Source: Pseudomonas sp. ADAK18
Lineage (GTDB): Bacteria > Pseudomonadota > Gammaproteobacteria > Pseudomonadales > Pseudomonadaceae
Length of the DNA: 64,000 nucleotides
NCBI RefSeq assembly: GCF_012935695.1
Contig: NZ_CP052859.1
Coordinates: 1,157,001 to 1,221,000, forward strand
Direction of reading: 5' to 3'
The notes below the pieces were generated by a model. The model did not search any database. It was given only the letters and a program-made list of their open reading frames with translations, and had not been told where the DNA came from. This document shows positions 10,021-19,513 of the stretch, piece after piece (position 1 is the first letter of the stretch; the number at the start of each line of letters is the position of its first letter). Made by a program: the position numbers and the translations under genes.

Positions 10021-10317
10021 ATGACCATGCAACAGCGTATTGAAGCGGCACTTGTCGCCCTGGACCCGGAACACCTGAGCGTGCTGGATGAAAGCCATAT
10101 GCACAGCCGTGGGTTGCAGACTCACTTCAAGGCCGTGCTGGTCAGCCAGCAGTTCGACGGGCTCAACCGCGTCAAGCGCCACCAGAAGGTCTACGCCACC
10201 CTGGGTGACCTGATGAGCGAGTTTCATGCGTTGGCGCTGCATACCTATACGCCTGAAGAATGGGCGAAAATCGACGCAGCCCCGGCCTCGCCGACCTGCG
10301 CTGGCGGCCATAGCTGA
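10021..10317 (+). CDS. BolA family protein
   Basis: A 98-residue protein with the BolA fold pattern: HMHSRGLQTHFKAVLVS, then GLNRVKRHQKVYATLGDLM, then a C-terminal ALALHTYTPEEW. BolA proteins act as DNA-binding regulators or, with monothiol glutaredoxins, in iron-sulfur handling. Which of these applies here is not visible. A second in-frame ATG lies two codons in (10027). It sits 6 bases after the DUF2059 gene. Confidence 0.88.
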   Translation: MTMQQRIEAALVALDPEHLSVLDESHMHSRGLQTHFKAVLVSQQFDGLNRVKRHQKVYATLGDLMSEFHALALHTYTPEEWAKIDAAPASPTCAGGHS

Positions 10318-10358
10318 TCAGAAGGTGTCTCTGACACCTGGCATTTGCTAGAATCCGC

Positions 10359-10388
10359 AACGCGCCGCTCAGTCGGCGCGTTTTTTTT
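10359..10388 (+). terminator. Rho-independent terminator after the bolA-like gene
   Basis: The stem AACGCGCCG/CGGCGCGTT around loop CTCAGT runs directly into T8, 42 bases past the BolA stop. A second small perfect inverted repeat (AGGTGTC-TCT-GACACCT, 10323-10339) and a TAGAAT hexamer (10349-10354) lie just before it, so a promoter for trhO could overlap this site. Confidence 0.85.
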
Positions 10389-10434
10389 GCATCCGGTTCA
10401 CCCTTTGCGAGGGTAGCCACCTGGAGAGATACCC

Positions 10435-11376
10435 ATGACACACCCTATTGTCGTGGCGGCACTGTATAAGTTCGTCACCCTGGAAGATTACGTTGCCCTG
10501 CGCGAGCCACTGCTGCAGGCGATGGTCGACAATGGCATCAAAGGCACCTTGCTGATCGCCGAAGAAGGCATCAACGGCACCGTTTCCGGCAGCCGTGAAG
10601 GCATTGATGGCCTGATGGCCTGGCTCAAGAACGACCCGCGTATGGACGATATCGACCATAAAGAGTCGTACTGCGACGAGCAACCGTTCTACCGCACCAA
10701 GGTCAAGCTCAAGAAAGAGATCGTGACCCTGGGCGTCGAAGGCGTCGACCCCAACAAGAAAGTCGGCACCTATGTCGAGCCGCAAGACTGGAATGCGCTG
10801 ATCAGCGACCCTGAAGTCTTGCTGATCGACACCCGCAACGACTACGAAGTGTCGATCGGCACCTTTGAAGGCGCCATCGACCCGAAGACCACCAGTTTTC
10901 GCGAGTTTCCCGATTACATCAAAGCCAACTTCGACCCGGCCAAGCACAAGAAAGTCGCGATGTTCTGCACGGGCGGCATTCGTTGCGAAAAAGCTTCGAG
11001 CTATATGCTCAGCGAAGGTTTCGACGAGGTGTATCACCTCAAGGGTGGCATCCTGAAATACCTCGAAGAGGTGCCTCAGGAAGAAACCAAATGGCAGGGC
11101 GACTGCTTTGTCTTCGATAATCGCGTCACTGTGCGCCACGACTTGAGCGAAGGCGACTACGATCAATGTCATGCCTGCCGCACACCGATCAGTATCGAAG
11201 ACCGCACGTCCGAGCACTACGTGGCCGGCATCAGTTGCCCGCACTGCTGGGATAAACTTTCCGAGAAAACCCGTCGCAGCGCCATCGATCGGCAGAAGCA
11301 GATTGAGCTGGCCAAGGCCCGCAATATGCCGCACCCGATTGGCTACAACTATAAGCAATCATCTTCCGAGGCCTGA
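10435..11376 (+). CDS. trhO: tRNA uridine(34) hydroxylase (rhodanese-like)
   Basis: A 313-residue protein of the TrhO/YceA family, which hydroxylates U34 of certain tRNAs in the route to cmo5U/mcmo5U. Seen: an N-terminal ferredoxin-like region (about 1-90), the linker KVGTYVEP, and a rhodanese domain with the loop CTGGIRC giving Cys178 and Cys184. A Cys-rich C-terminal part contains CHACRTPI and CPHCWD. GGAGAG precedes the ATG. The DsbA-like gene follows after 3 bases. Confidence 0.92.
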   Translation: MTHPIVVAALYKFVTLEDYVALREPLLQAMVDNGIKGTLLIAEEGINGTVSGSREGIDGLMAWLKNDPRMDDIDHKESYCDEQPFYRTKVKLKKEIVTLGVEGVDPNKKVGTYVEPQDWNALISDPEVLLIDTRNDYEVSIGTFEGAIDPKTTSFREFPDYIKANFDPAKHKKVAMFCTGGIRCEKASSYMLSEGFDEVYHLKGGILKYLEEVPQEETKWQGDCFVFDNRVTVRHDLSEGDYDQCHACRTPISIEDRTSEHYVAGISCPHCWDKLSEKTRRSAIDRQKQIELAKARNMPHPIGYNYKQSSSEA

Positions 11377-11379
11377 ACC

Positions 11380-12015
11380 ATGTCCGCGCGCCTGCTCTAT
11401 GTAATGGACCCGATGTGTTCCTGGTGCTGGGGCTTCGCGCCAGTAGCCGAGGCACTGGTGGAGCAGGCGCAGGCCGCCGGTGTCGAATTGCACCTGGTGG
11501 TGGGCGGTTTGCGCACCGGCAGTGGTGCGGCACTGGAACCGGCGACCCGACGCTACATCCTCGAGCATTGGCAGGCGGTCACCGAAGCCACCGGTCAACC
11601 ATTCAAGCTGGACGGTGCACTGCCTGAAGGTTTTGTCTACGACACCGAGCCCGCCTGCCGCGCCCTGGTCACGGCCCGCAGCCTGGCCCCGGATTGCGCC
11701 TGGAAGCTGTTGGGCCTGATCCAGCGTGCGTTTTATATGCATGGCCGGGATGTCACCCAGGCCAGCGTTCTGGTGGAGTTGGCCGAGACCGCCGGCGTGC
11801 CGCGGATCGAATTCGCTGAAGCCTTTGACCGTGCCGATCAGCATGCGGCCACCGCTGCCGACTTCACTTGGGTCCAGGACTTGGGCATTGCCGGCTTCCC
11901 CACGCTGCTGGCCGAGCGCAATGGTCAGTTGGCGCTGCTGACCAACGGCTACCAGCCGCTGTCCGAGCTGTCGCCCTTGCTCGGTCGCTGGCTGGAGCGC
12001 GCTACCTGTGCCTGA
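11380..12015 (+). CDS. DsbA-family (FrnE-like) thioredoxin-fold protein
   Basis: A 211-residue protein with a CxxC active site, Cys13 and Cys16 in MDPMCSWCWGF, right at the N-terminus, and the cis-Pro loop GIAGFPTLL near residue 170. There is no signal peptide, so it is probably cytoplasmic. That separates it from periplasmic DsbA and suits the FrnE/DSBA-like oxidoreductase group. The substrate is unknown. It lies 3 bases after trhO and overlaps the next gene by 8 bases, so all three are likely translated from one mRNA. Confidence 0.85.
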   Translation: MSARLLYVMDPMCSWCWGFAPVAEALVEQAQAAGVELHLVVGGLRTGSGAALEPATRRYILEHWQAVTEATGQPFKLDGALPEGFVYDTEPACRALVTARSLAPDCAWKLLGLIQRAFYMHGRDVTQASVLVELAETAGVPRIEFAEAFDRADQHAATAADFTWVQDLGIAGFPTLLAERNGQLALLTNGYQPLSELSPLLGRWLERATCA

Positions 12016-13828
12016 TCAGCCTGACAGCACTGTGCCATCCCAGCGTATCGATCGACTGACCTGGGCGGAAGTTCGCCGTCTGGCCCTGCATCACAAGAAA
12101 TCCCTGTGGATCGCCAATGGCGTCGCCGTGCTGGCGACCTTGTGCAGCGTGCCAATTCCCCTGTTGTTGCCGCTGCTGGTGGACGAAGTGCTACTGGGAC
12201 ATGGCGACGCGGCGCTGAAAGTGATGAACCATGCGCTGCCGTTGGGCTGGCAGAAAGCGGCTGGCTATATCGGCTTGATGTTGCTGGTGACCCTGGCCTT
12301 GCGCTGCGGTGCCTTGGTGTTCAACGTATTGCAGGCACGATTATTCGCGCGGCTGGCCAAAGACATCGTCTACCGCATCCGGGTGAGGTTGATCGAACGG
12401 CTCAAGCGGATTTCACTGAGTGAATACGAAAGCCTGGGCAGCGGCACCGTGACCACCCACTTGGTCACCGACCTGGATACCGTGGACAAGTTTGTCGGCG
12501 AGACCTTGAGTCGTTTCCTGGTGGCGATGCTGACCCTGGTGGGCACCTCCGCGATCTTGATGTGGATGCATTGGCAGTTGGCATTGTTGATCCTGCTGTT
12601 CAACCCGTTGGTGATCTATGCCACGGTGCAGTTGGGCAAGCGGGTCAAGCACCTGAAAAAGCTGGAAAACGACAGCACGTCGCGGTTTACCCAGGCCCTG
12701 ACCGAAACCCTCGACGCGATCCAGGAAGTACGCGCGGGCAACCGTCAGGGGTTTTTCCTCGGGCGCCTGGGCCGGCGGGCCCAGGAAGTGCGGGATTTTG
12801 CAGTCAACTCTCAGTGGAAAAGCGATGCCTCCAGCCGCGCCAGTGGCTTGCTGTTCCAGTTCGGTATCGACATTTTCCGCGCGGCGGCGATGCTCACGGT
12901 GCTGTTTTCCGATCTGTCCATCGGCCAGATGCTCGCCGTGTTCAGCTACCTGTGGTTCATGATCGGCCCGGTGGAGCAACTGCTGAACCTGCAATATGCC
13001 TATTACGCGGCAGGCGGGGCGCTGACACGGATCAACGAGTTGTTGGCCCGTGCGGACGAGCCGCAATACGCGGGCGGCGCCGACCCTTTTGTTGATCGCG
13101 AGACGGTGGGGATCGAGGTGCGTGGCCTTGATTTCGGGTATGGCGAAGAGCTAGTACTCGACCAACTCAACCTGGTCATTGCGCCGGGTGAGAAGGTGGC
13201 GATTGTCGGCGCCAGCGGTGGCGGTAAAAGCACCCTGGTACAACTGTTGCTGGGGCTCTATACACCGCAGGCGGGCACAATCCGTTTTGGTGGCGCGACT
13301 CAGCAGGAGATTGGCCTTGCGACGATTCGCGAGAACGTTGCGGTGGTGCTGCAGCACCCGGCGTTATTCAACGATACCGTGCGCGCCAACCTGACCATGG
13401 GCCGTGAACGCAGCGATCAAGCCTGCTGGCAGGCACTGGAAATCGCCCAGCTGGATGCTACCGTCAAGGCTCTGCCTTTGGGGTTGGACAGTGTGGTAGG
13501 GCGCTCAGGGGTGCGTTTTTCCGGTGGGCAGCGTCAGCGTCTGGCCATCGCGCGGATGGTCCTGGCTGAGCCGAAAGTGGTCATACTCGATGAAGCCACC
13601 TCTGCCCTGGACGCGGCCACCGAGTACAACCTGCACCAGGCATTGGCGCGGTTTCTCAGTGGTCGTACTACACTGATCATTGCCCACCGGCTGTCGGCGG
13701 TAAAACAGGCTGACCGCGTACTGGTGTTCGATGGTGGACATATTGCCGAAGATGGCGACCATCAGCAGCTCATTGCCGACGGCGGGCTCTACGCCAAGCT
13801 GTACGGACATTTACAGCAGGTGCGCTGA
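12008..13828 (+). CDS. ABC exporter, fused permease and ATPase
   Basis: A 606-residue half-transporter. The N-terminal membrane domain with six helices (about 1-320) is followed by an ATPase domain with Walker A GASGGGKST near residue 401, signature FSGGQRQRLAIAR and Walker B VVILDEATSALD, then the H-loop IIAHRLS. Such proteins dimerise and export lipids, peptides or drugs; the substrate is not visible. The GTG start at 12008 overlaps the end of the DsbA-like gene by 8 bases. Gene order (DsbA-like, ABC, rbdA) matches the PA0859-PA0861 order I recall. Confidence 0.88.
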   Translation: MPDQPDSTVPSQRIDRLTWAEVRRLALHHKKSLWIANGVAVLATLCSVPIPLLLPLLVDEVLLGHGDAALKVMNHALPLGWQKAAGYIGLMLLVTLALRCGALVFNVLQARLFARLAKDIVYRIRVRLIERLKRISLSEYESLGSGTVTTHLVTDLDTVDKFVGETLSRFLVAMLTLVGTSAILMWMHWQLALLILLFNPLVIYATVQLGKRVKHLKKLENDSTSRFTQALTETLDAIQEVRAGNRQGFFLGRLGRRAQEVRDFAVNSQWKSDASSRASGLLFQFGIDIFRAAAMLTVLFSDLSIGQMLAVFSYLWFMIGPVEQLLNLQYAYYAAGGALTRINELLARADEPQYAGGADPFVDRETVGIEVRGLDFGYGEELVLDQLNLVIAPGEKVAIVGASGGGKSTLVQLLLGLYTPQAGTIRFGGATQQEIGLATIRENVAVVLQHPALFNDTVRANLTMGRERSDQACWQALEIAQLDATVKALPLGLDSVVGRSGVRFSGGQRQRLAIARMVLAEPKVVILDEATSALDAATEYNLHQALARFLSGRTTLIIAHRLSAVKQADRVLVFDGGHIAEDGDHQQLIADGGLYAKLYGHLQQVR

Positions 13829-14018
13829 GGTTGTTGAGTTTCAAACGAATTTCTGTGCTTAGTACGTGAGTTCCCCGTGGGGAAAGCGGCTTTCCTGCTT
13901 CGTTTCATGAAGTGGGCGCTAAATCGATCCGGGACATCCATGTGGATGGACCGCATTTAGCTTGGGCTGCGCTGTCAGGAGCGGTTATCCACTGGCCTGT
14001 GCTTGTGCAAGGGACCTC

Positions 14019-16481
14019 ATGAAGCAAAAGCGGACTCTCGGAACACCTCGGTTGTTGGGCATTGTCTGGCCATTTATTGCCGTCGTGCTGTTTCAGGCAT
14101 TGATGGGCGGCGTCAGTCTTTACGTGCTTTCAGCGGTGCGCGGCTATGTGGCCGGTGAGAGCCTCTGGTCCAAGGGCCAGAAGGATGCCATCTACTACCT
14201 TACGCTGTACGCGGATAGCCGCGATGAAGGCACTTATCTCAAATACCAGAATGCCATTGCCGTGCCTCAGGGCGGGCATGAACTGCGGGTGGCGCTGGAC
14301 CGTCCTACGCCAGACCTGGAGGCAGCGCGCCTGGGCATTCTCAAGGGTGGCAACCATCGTGATGACGTCTCCAGTGTGATTTGGCTGTACCTCAACTTTC
14401 GCCATTTCAGTTACTTGGAAAAAGCCATCGAGTTGTGGACGGTGGGGGATGGCTACCTGGTGCAGTTGGATGACCTGGCGCAGAAGATGCACAGGGCGAT
14501 TGTCAGTAATCAGGTGAACAGTGGCGACGTGAGCCGCTGGAAAGAGCGCATCTTTGCCATCAACGATGGCGTGACGCCGGCCGCCAAGGCGTTCAGTGAT
14601 GCCTTGGGCGAAGGCTCACGCATGATTTTGCGGCTGCTGCTGGTGACCAACCTGGCCACGGCCTTGGGCTTGATCGCCCTGGCGTTGTTGCGTACCCACA
14701 AGTTGCTGGCCCAGCGGCATGCTTTTGCCGATGCCTTGCAGTTGGAGAAGGAGAGGGCGCAGATCACCCTTGAGTCCATTGGTGACGGGGTGATTACCAC
14801 GGATGTCGACGGCGCCATTGCCTACATGAACCCGGCGGCCGAGGTCCTGACCCACTGGAAAGCTTCCCAGGCCCAGGGGTTGCCGCTGGCGGCCTTGTTC
14901 AATCTGCTGGATGAAAACGCCCAGTCTGATGGTTTTACCCTGATTGAGCACATCCTTGACGGCCAGCTCAGTGGTGGCAGTGAGCATTCAAAGTTGATCC
15001 AGCGAGTGGATGGCAGCACGGTTTCCGTGACCCTGGTGGGCGCGCCGATCCGCAGTGCAGGCAAGGTCAGCGGCGCGGTGTTGGTGCTGCACGACATGAC
15101 CCAGGAGCGGCAGTACATCGCCAACCTATCCTGGCAGGCGACCCATGACGCCTTGACCGGCCTGGCCAACCGCCGTGAGTTTGAGTATCGCCTGGAACAA
15201 GTGCTGCACAACCTTGGGCGCCAGCAAACGGGGCGCCATGCGTTGATGTTCCTCGACCTGGATCAGTTCAAACTGGTCAATGACACCTGCGGTCATGCGG
15301 CAGGTGATGAGCTACTACGGCATATCTGCGCGTTGTTGCAGTCCGACCTGCGCGAAGGTGACACCCTGGCCCGCCTGGGCGGCGATGAATTCGGCATTCT
15401 GCTGGAGAATTGCCCGGCCCCGGTGGCGGAAAAAATCGCTGAAAGCCTGCGCCATACGGTACAAAGCCTGCATTTCGTGTGGAAGGGCCGGCCGTTTGTG
15501 ACCACTGTCAGTATCGGTCTGGTGCACATCTCGCAAACCCCAACCACCCTTGAAACTTCGCTGCGGGCCGCCGACATGGCCTGCTACATGGCCAAGGAAA
15601 AGGGACGCAACCGGGTGCAGGTTTATCACGCGGATGACTCGGAATTGTCCCTGCGCTTTGGCGAAATGGCCTGGGTGCAGCGCCTGCACATGGCTCTGGA
15701 GGAGAACCGTTTCTGCCTGTACGCCCAGGAAATTGCGCCCCTGGGGCATACCGACCCTGACAATGGACACATCGAGATCCTGTTGCGCCTGCACGACGAG
15801 GCCGGTCGGATTATCTTGCCCGACAGTTTTATTCCGGCCGCAGAACGTTATGGCCTGATGACCTCTCTGGACCGCTGGGTGGTGGAGAATGTATTCAAGA
15901 TCATTGCCCGGTGCATGCTTGAGCGCCCAGGCCGGCCCATGGCCATGTGTGCGATCAATCTGTCAGGTATTACTATTGGCGATGATGCTTTTCTCGGCTT
16001 TTTGCGTGAGAAGTTCAGTGCCTACAACATACCTGCGGAAATGATTTGTTTTGAAATTACTGAGACCAGTGCGATCTCGAATTTGGGCAGTGCAATTCGC
16101 TTTATCAATGAACTCAAAGAGTTAGGTTGCCATTTTTCCTTAGATGACTTCTGTGCCGGAATGTCCTCATTCGCATATCTTAAACATTTACCTGTAGACT
16201 TCCTGAAGATCGATGGAAGTTTCGTAAAGGATATGCTGGACGACCCGATTAACCGCGCTATGGTCGAAGTGATCAATCACATCGGTCATGTCATGGGTAA
16301 ACGCACAATTGCCGAATTTGTCGAAACACCGCAGATCGAACAAGCCCTGCTTGAGATTGGTGTGGACTATGCTCAGGGATACCTGATTGAGCGCCCGCAG
16401 TTGTTTACCTTTGACAGTTTGCAGTGTCGACCTGTACGACCACAGCCCTTGTTATTCAAGGCGCCTGGCACGTTCCGCTGA
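14019..16481 (+). CDS. rbdA: Membrane PAS-GGDEF-EAL c-di-GMP enzyme (RbdA type)
   Basis: An 820-residue protein with two membrane helices (about 10-35 and 205-230) enclosing a periplasmic sensor region, a PAS domain (about 245-360), a GGDEF domain with intact GGDEF at 454-458, and an EAL domain with EIL at 586-588 and DDFCAG. Size, domain order and the upstream ABC gene match RbdA, which in P. aeruginosa degrades c-di-GMP and promotes biofilm dispersal. The ATG at 14019 has AAGGGA upstream. The EAL part at about 15955-16330 is noticeably more AT-rich than the rest of the gene. The 190-base leader holds two short palindromes (13871-13884, 13936-13949). Confidence 0.88.
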   Translation: MKQKRTLGTPRLLGIVWPFIAVVLFQALMGGVSLYVLSAVRGYVAGESLWSKGQKDAIYYLTLYADSRDEGTYLKYQNAIAVPQGGHELRVALDRPTPDLEAARLGILKGGNHRDDVSSVIWLYLNFRHFSYLEKAIELWTVGDGYLVQLDDLAQKMHRAIVSNQVNSGDVSRWKERIFAINDGVTPAAKAFSDALGEGSRMILRLLLVTNLATALGLIALALLRTHKLLAQRHAFADALQLEKERAQITLESIGDGVITTDVDGAIAYMNPAAEVLTHWKASQAQGLPLAALFNLLDENAQSDGFTLIEHILDGQLSGGSEHSKLIQRVDGSTVSVTLVGAPIRSAGKVSGAVLVLHDMTQERQYIANLSWQATHDALTGLANRREFEYRLEQVLHNLGRQQTGRHALMFLDLDQFKLVNDTCGHAAGDELLRHICALLQSDLREGDTLARLGGDEFGILLENCPAPVAEKIAESLRHTVQSLHFVWKGRPFVTTVSIGLVHISQTPTTLETSLRAADMACYMAKEKGRNRVQVYHADDSELSLRFGEMAWVQRLHMALEENRFCLYAQEIAPLGHTDPDNGHIEILLRLHDEAGRIILPDSFIPAAERYGLMTSLDRWVVENVFKIIARCMLERPGRPMAMCAINLSGITIGDDAFLGFLREKFSAYNIPAEMICFEITETSAISNLGSAIRFINELKELGCHFSLDDFCAGMSSFAYLKHLPVDFLKIDGSFVKDMLDDPINRAMVEVINHIGHVMGKRTIAEFVETPQIEQALLEIGVDYAQGYLIERPQLFTFDSLQCRPVRPQPLLFKAPGTFR

Positions 16482-16526
16482 AACATTTGCTGGTCTGTAC
16501 AATCACACATCAAAAGGAGCCCGACA

Positions 16527-17318
16527 GTGATCGACACATTCAACAGAACCGGTCCGCTTATGGAAGCCTCAAGTTACCCCGCCTGGGCTCAGCAATTGAT
16601 CCAGGACTGTAGCGAGAGCAAGCGCCGAGTTGTCGAACACGAACTGTACCAGCGCATGCGCGATAACAAGCTCAGTGCCAAGACTATGCGTCACTACCTG
16701 ATTGGTGGTTGGCCGGTGGTGGAACAGTTTGCGTTGTACATGGCACAGAACCTCACCAAGACCAAGTTCGCCCGTCATCCTGGGGAAGATATGGCGCGGC
16801 GCTGGTTGATGCGCAATATTCGCGTGGAACTGAACCATGCCGATTATTGGGTGCACTGGGCTCGTGCCCACGGTGTCAGCCTGGAAGAGTTGCAGGCGCA
16901 GAACGTGCCGCCTGAGTTGCATGCCCTGAGTCATTGGTGCTGGCACACCAGTTCGGCCGATTCGCTGATTGTCGCTATCGCCGCCACCAACTACGCCATC
17001 GAGGGGGCTACTGGGGAGTGGTCTGCCGTGGTGTGTTCGACTGGCGTCTACGCGGCGGCCTTCCCTGAGGAAGATCGTAAGCGTGCGATGAAATGGCTGA
17101 AGATGCATGCCCAGTACGATGATGCCCACCCATGGGAAGCGCTGGAAATCATTTGCACGCTGGCCGGGATGAACCCGAGCAAGGCGCTGCAGGTCGAGTT
17201 GCGTCAAGCGGTGTGCAAGAGTTACGACTACATGTATCTGTTCCTGGAGCGTTGCATGCAGTTGGAGAAAGCGCCGGCAGTCCGTGAGCGTCCGACGCTG
17301 GTCGCCAGCGAGGCCTGA
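16527..17318 (+). CDS. TenA-like / haem-oxygenase-fold iron-containing redox protein
   Basis: A 263-residue all-helical protein. It begins at GTG 16527, with AAAGGAG 8 bases upstream. The pattern VELNHADYW, then YAIEGATGEWS, then YDDAHPWEALE supplies Glu/His/Glu/Asp/His residues in the spacing seen in haem-oxygenase-like diiron enzymes, and it also resembles TenA/PqqC proteins. The function is unknown; I do not call it thiaminase. It lies 45 bases after rbdA in the same direction, so it may share its transcript. The last 20 residues are low complexity. Confidence 0.75.
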   Translation: MIDTFNRTGPLMEASSYPAWAQQLIQDCSESKRRVVEHELYQRMRDNKLSAKTMRHYLIGGWPVVEQFALYMAQNLTKTKFARHPGEDMARRWLMRNIRVELNHADYWVHWARAHGVSLEELQAQNVPPELHALSHWCWHTSSADSLIVAIAATNYAIEGATGEWSAVVCSTGVYAAAFPEEDRKRAMKWLKMHAQYDDAHPWEALEIICTLAGMNPSKALQVELRQAVCKSYDYMYLFLERCMQLEKAPAVRERPTLVASEA

Positions 17319-17339
17319 TGCGAGGATGGCGGGGTGTGA

Positions 17340-18266
17340 TTACCCCGCCATTGCCAAGCGATTGCGGCCTTCGCGCTTGGCCACATACAAGGCATTGTCC
17401 GCCCGGCGCAACACGCTCTCGGCGGACTCTCCAGCCAGCAACGTCGAGCAGCCCAGGCTCACCGTCAATTCGATACATATCCCATCTGCCCAATAATCCT
17501 GGGCCTGTGCTGCCTGGCGCAGGCGCTCTCCGACCATGGCTGCAGCGTCCCGTCCAGTGTTGGACAGCAGGATCAGAAACTCTTCCCCGCCAAACCTGAA
17601 TACCATATCCACATTGCGCAGTTGGCTCTTGATCGAGGCGGCGACGGCCTTGAGCACCTTATCGCCAGCGGCGTGGCCGTGGCTGTCGTTGATGCGCTTG
17701 AAGTGATCAATATCCAGCATCAGCAATGACAGCGGATGTAGGTGCCGCCTGGCCATGTCGATTTCCCGTTGCAGGGTCTGGTCCATGGCGATGCGGTTAC
17801 CGGTTTCGGTCAGTGGGTCACGCAGGGCGCTGCGGGTTGCGGCGCGGTACAGCAGGGCGTTGCGCATCGGGTAGAGCAGCGTTGCCAACAGTGACTCCAG
17901 CTTGCCCTGCTCATCGTCTAGGAAGCGCTGATTGCGCCGAAAGACCAACTCGCCCAAGTGTTCACCTTCGTGACTGAGGGTGTAGCTCACTGAGTGGTGG
18001 CCTCGCTGACCGTATTCCAGGCGCAAATCGCTGGTTTCGTGACGGTATTGCAGGGCGTCGAGGGGTACCAGACGTTGGATTTCCCGGAAAAACAAACCGA
18101 GGATGCGCTCAGGCTCCAGGCTGGTCTGCAATTGCAGGCTCAGTTGCTGGCGAAGTTGGGGGGCTGTGGCGGGGCGCCGCGCGAGAAGAGAAGGTTGACC
18201 AAAGCCCAGGCGTTGCAATTTTGCGCTATCGAAGTCAATTGCGTTGGTCTGGGTCGGTGTTTTCAT
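17340..18266 (-). CDS. Diguanylate cyclase with N-terminal GAF-like domain
   Basis: A 308-residue protein with a GAF-like sensory region (about 45-140) and a C-terminal GGDEF domain. The active site GGEEF is at 226-230, and the inhibitory site RNVD at 217-220 is exactly five residues before it, so feedback inhibition by c-di-GMP is expected. DIDHFKRINDSHGHAAGD is also intact. There are no membrane helices, so it is cytoplasmic. It converges on the TenA-like gene with 21 bases between stops. It heads the minus-strand block whose order matches PA3177-PA3170 as I recall. Confidence 0.9.
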   Translation of the reverse strand: MKTPTQTNAIDFDSAKLQRLGFGQPSLLARRPATAPQLRQQLSLQLQTSLEPERILGLFFREIQRLVPLDALQYRHETSDLRLEYGQRGHHSVSYTLSHEGEHLGELVFRRNQRFLDDEQGKLESLLATLLYPMRNALLYRAATRSALRDPLTETGNRIAMDQTLQREIDMARRHLHPLSLLMLDIDHFKRINDSHGHAAGDKVLKAVAASIKSQLRNVDMVFRFGGEEFLILLSNTGRDAAAMVGERLRQAAQAQDYWADGICIELTVSLGCSTLLAGESAESVLRRADNALYVAKREGRNRLAMAG

Positions 18267-18566
18267 AAACTGATAGGCCTCTAAGCACTTAATGCTGTCT
18301 TACAGGCTGGATGAGAGCGGCGAGTGCCAAGCGTCTTACTGTTCCTTCAGTTCCGTAGGACATAGGGATAGTCTAGACCGCTTTGCTGGGGGTTATAACC
18401 CCTGTTTCCGTGCCGCACGTCGTGTCTTTGTGCCACCTGTGTGTGAGAGATCTCAGCGAAATTCGTGCCATTTGCCTTCGCAGCGTGAAAGTGCTTTGAA
18501 TTCAGTTGGTTGGGTTTTCGTTGGAAAATAGGGGTGGGGAGGGGGCGGCAATAAGTTGGCGTAGGC

Positions 18567-18622
18567 GCTGTCGAGTGTGAGATGGATCTTCAAGGGATCG
18601 CAGCTTCGCTTTACTCGACAGC
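18567..18622. repeat. Inverted repeat in the 371-base gap between SDR and diguanylate cyclase genes
   Basis: GCTGTCGAGT (18567-18576) and ACTCGACAGC (18613-18622) form a perfect 10-bp inverted repeat around a loop that contains AAGGGATCGCAGCTTCGC. It lies 16 bases beyond the SDR stop on the minus strand and probably ends that transcript, or is a degenerate REPIN. The rest of 18267-18637 holds no gene that I can support; the part next to 18266 should hold the cyclase promoter. Confidence 0.6.
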
Positions 18623-18637
18623 ACCTGTGAGCGCGCC

Positions 18638-19378
18638 TTATTGCGCGTCGAACGCCTGCCCGTTGATGCCAGTGCTGTCCGGCCCCATCAGGTACAGGTA
18701 TACCGGCATGATTTCTTCAGGTGTCGGGTTATCGGCAGGATTTTCCCCCGGGTAGGCCTGGGCACGCATGCTGGTGCGGGTTCCGCCTGGGTTGATGCTG
18801 TTGGCGCGCACTGGAGCGACGGTCTCGAGTTCATCGGCCAGGGTCTGCATCAGGCCTTCGGTGGCAAACTTCGACACCCCGTAGGCGCCCCAATAGGCGC
18901 GGCCCTTGCGGCCTACGCTGCTGGAAGTGAACACCACCGAGGCGTCCTGGGACAGCTTGAGCAGTGGCAGTAGGGTGCTGGTAAGCATGAACATGGCGTT
19001 GACGTTGATATGCATCACCCGCATGAAGTTCTCGCCGGACAATTGTTCGATCGGTGTGCGTGGGCCGATGATCGAGGCGTTGTGCAGCAGGCCGTCGAGG
19101 TGGCCGAATTCCTGTTCAATCATTGCCGCCAGTTCGTCGTACTGGTGGGGCAGGGCGGTCTCCAGGTTGAATGGAATCACCACTGGTTGGGGATGGCCGG
19201 CTGCTTCGATCTCGTCATAGACCTTGGCCAGATTGGCTTCGGTCTTGCCCAGCAACAGCACGGTGGCGCCATGGGCGGCATAGGTTTTTGCCGCTGCCGC
19301 GCCAATCCCGCGACCAGCACCGGTCACCAGGATGACCCGGTCTTTAAGTAGCTCTGGGCGTGCAGAGTAATCAAACAT
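18638..19378 (-). CDS. YciK-type short-chain dehydrogenase/reductase
   Basis: A 246-residue SDR with NAD(P)-binding TGAGRGIG at residues 19-26, NAS in the central sheet, catalytic Ser in FTSSSVGR and the YGVSK catalytic Tyr/Lys pair. The start is ATG 19378 (MFDYSARPELL); an upstream in-frame ATG adds only four residues. The substrate is unknown for this family. In pseudomonads this gene accompanies mupP and ubiG, as here. A REPIN separates it from mupP. Confidence 0.88.
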   Translation of the reverse strand: MFDYSARPELLKDRVILVTGAGRGIGAAAAKTYAAHGATVLLLGKTEANLAKVYDEIEAAGHPQPVVIPFNLETALPHQYDELAAMIEQEFGHLDGLLHNASIIGPRTPIEQLSGENFMRVMHINVNAMFMLTSTLLPLLKLSQDASVVFTSSSVGRKGRAYWGAYGVSKFATEGLMQTLADELETVAPVRANSINPGGTRTSMRAQAYPGENPADNPTPEEIMPVYLYLMGPDSTGINGQAFDAQ

Positions 19379-19401
19379 AAACGACCTCAACAGAAATTCA
19401 T

Positions 19402-19501
19402 TGTAGGAGCGAGCTTGCTCGCGAAAAATTTGAGTGCGCCGCGGGGAGTCAGGCTCCCCGCATTATCGTTGACGCCCTTCGTGAGCAAGCTCGCTCCTAC
19501 A
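19402..19501. repeat. REPIN (paired REP palindromes)
   Basis: TGTAGGAGCGAGCTTGCTCG (19402 onward) and its inverted copy ending AGCTCGCTCCTACA at 19501 flank an inner hairpin GCGGGGAG-TCAG-GCTCCCCGC (19441-19460). The two outer arms are each palindromic. This is a classical fluorescens-group REPIN and a different family from the GTGGGAGC elements in this window. It lies between mupP and the SDR gene. Confidence 0.9.
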
Positions 19502-19513
19502 GTGGGAAGGTAT

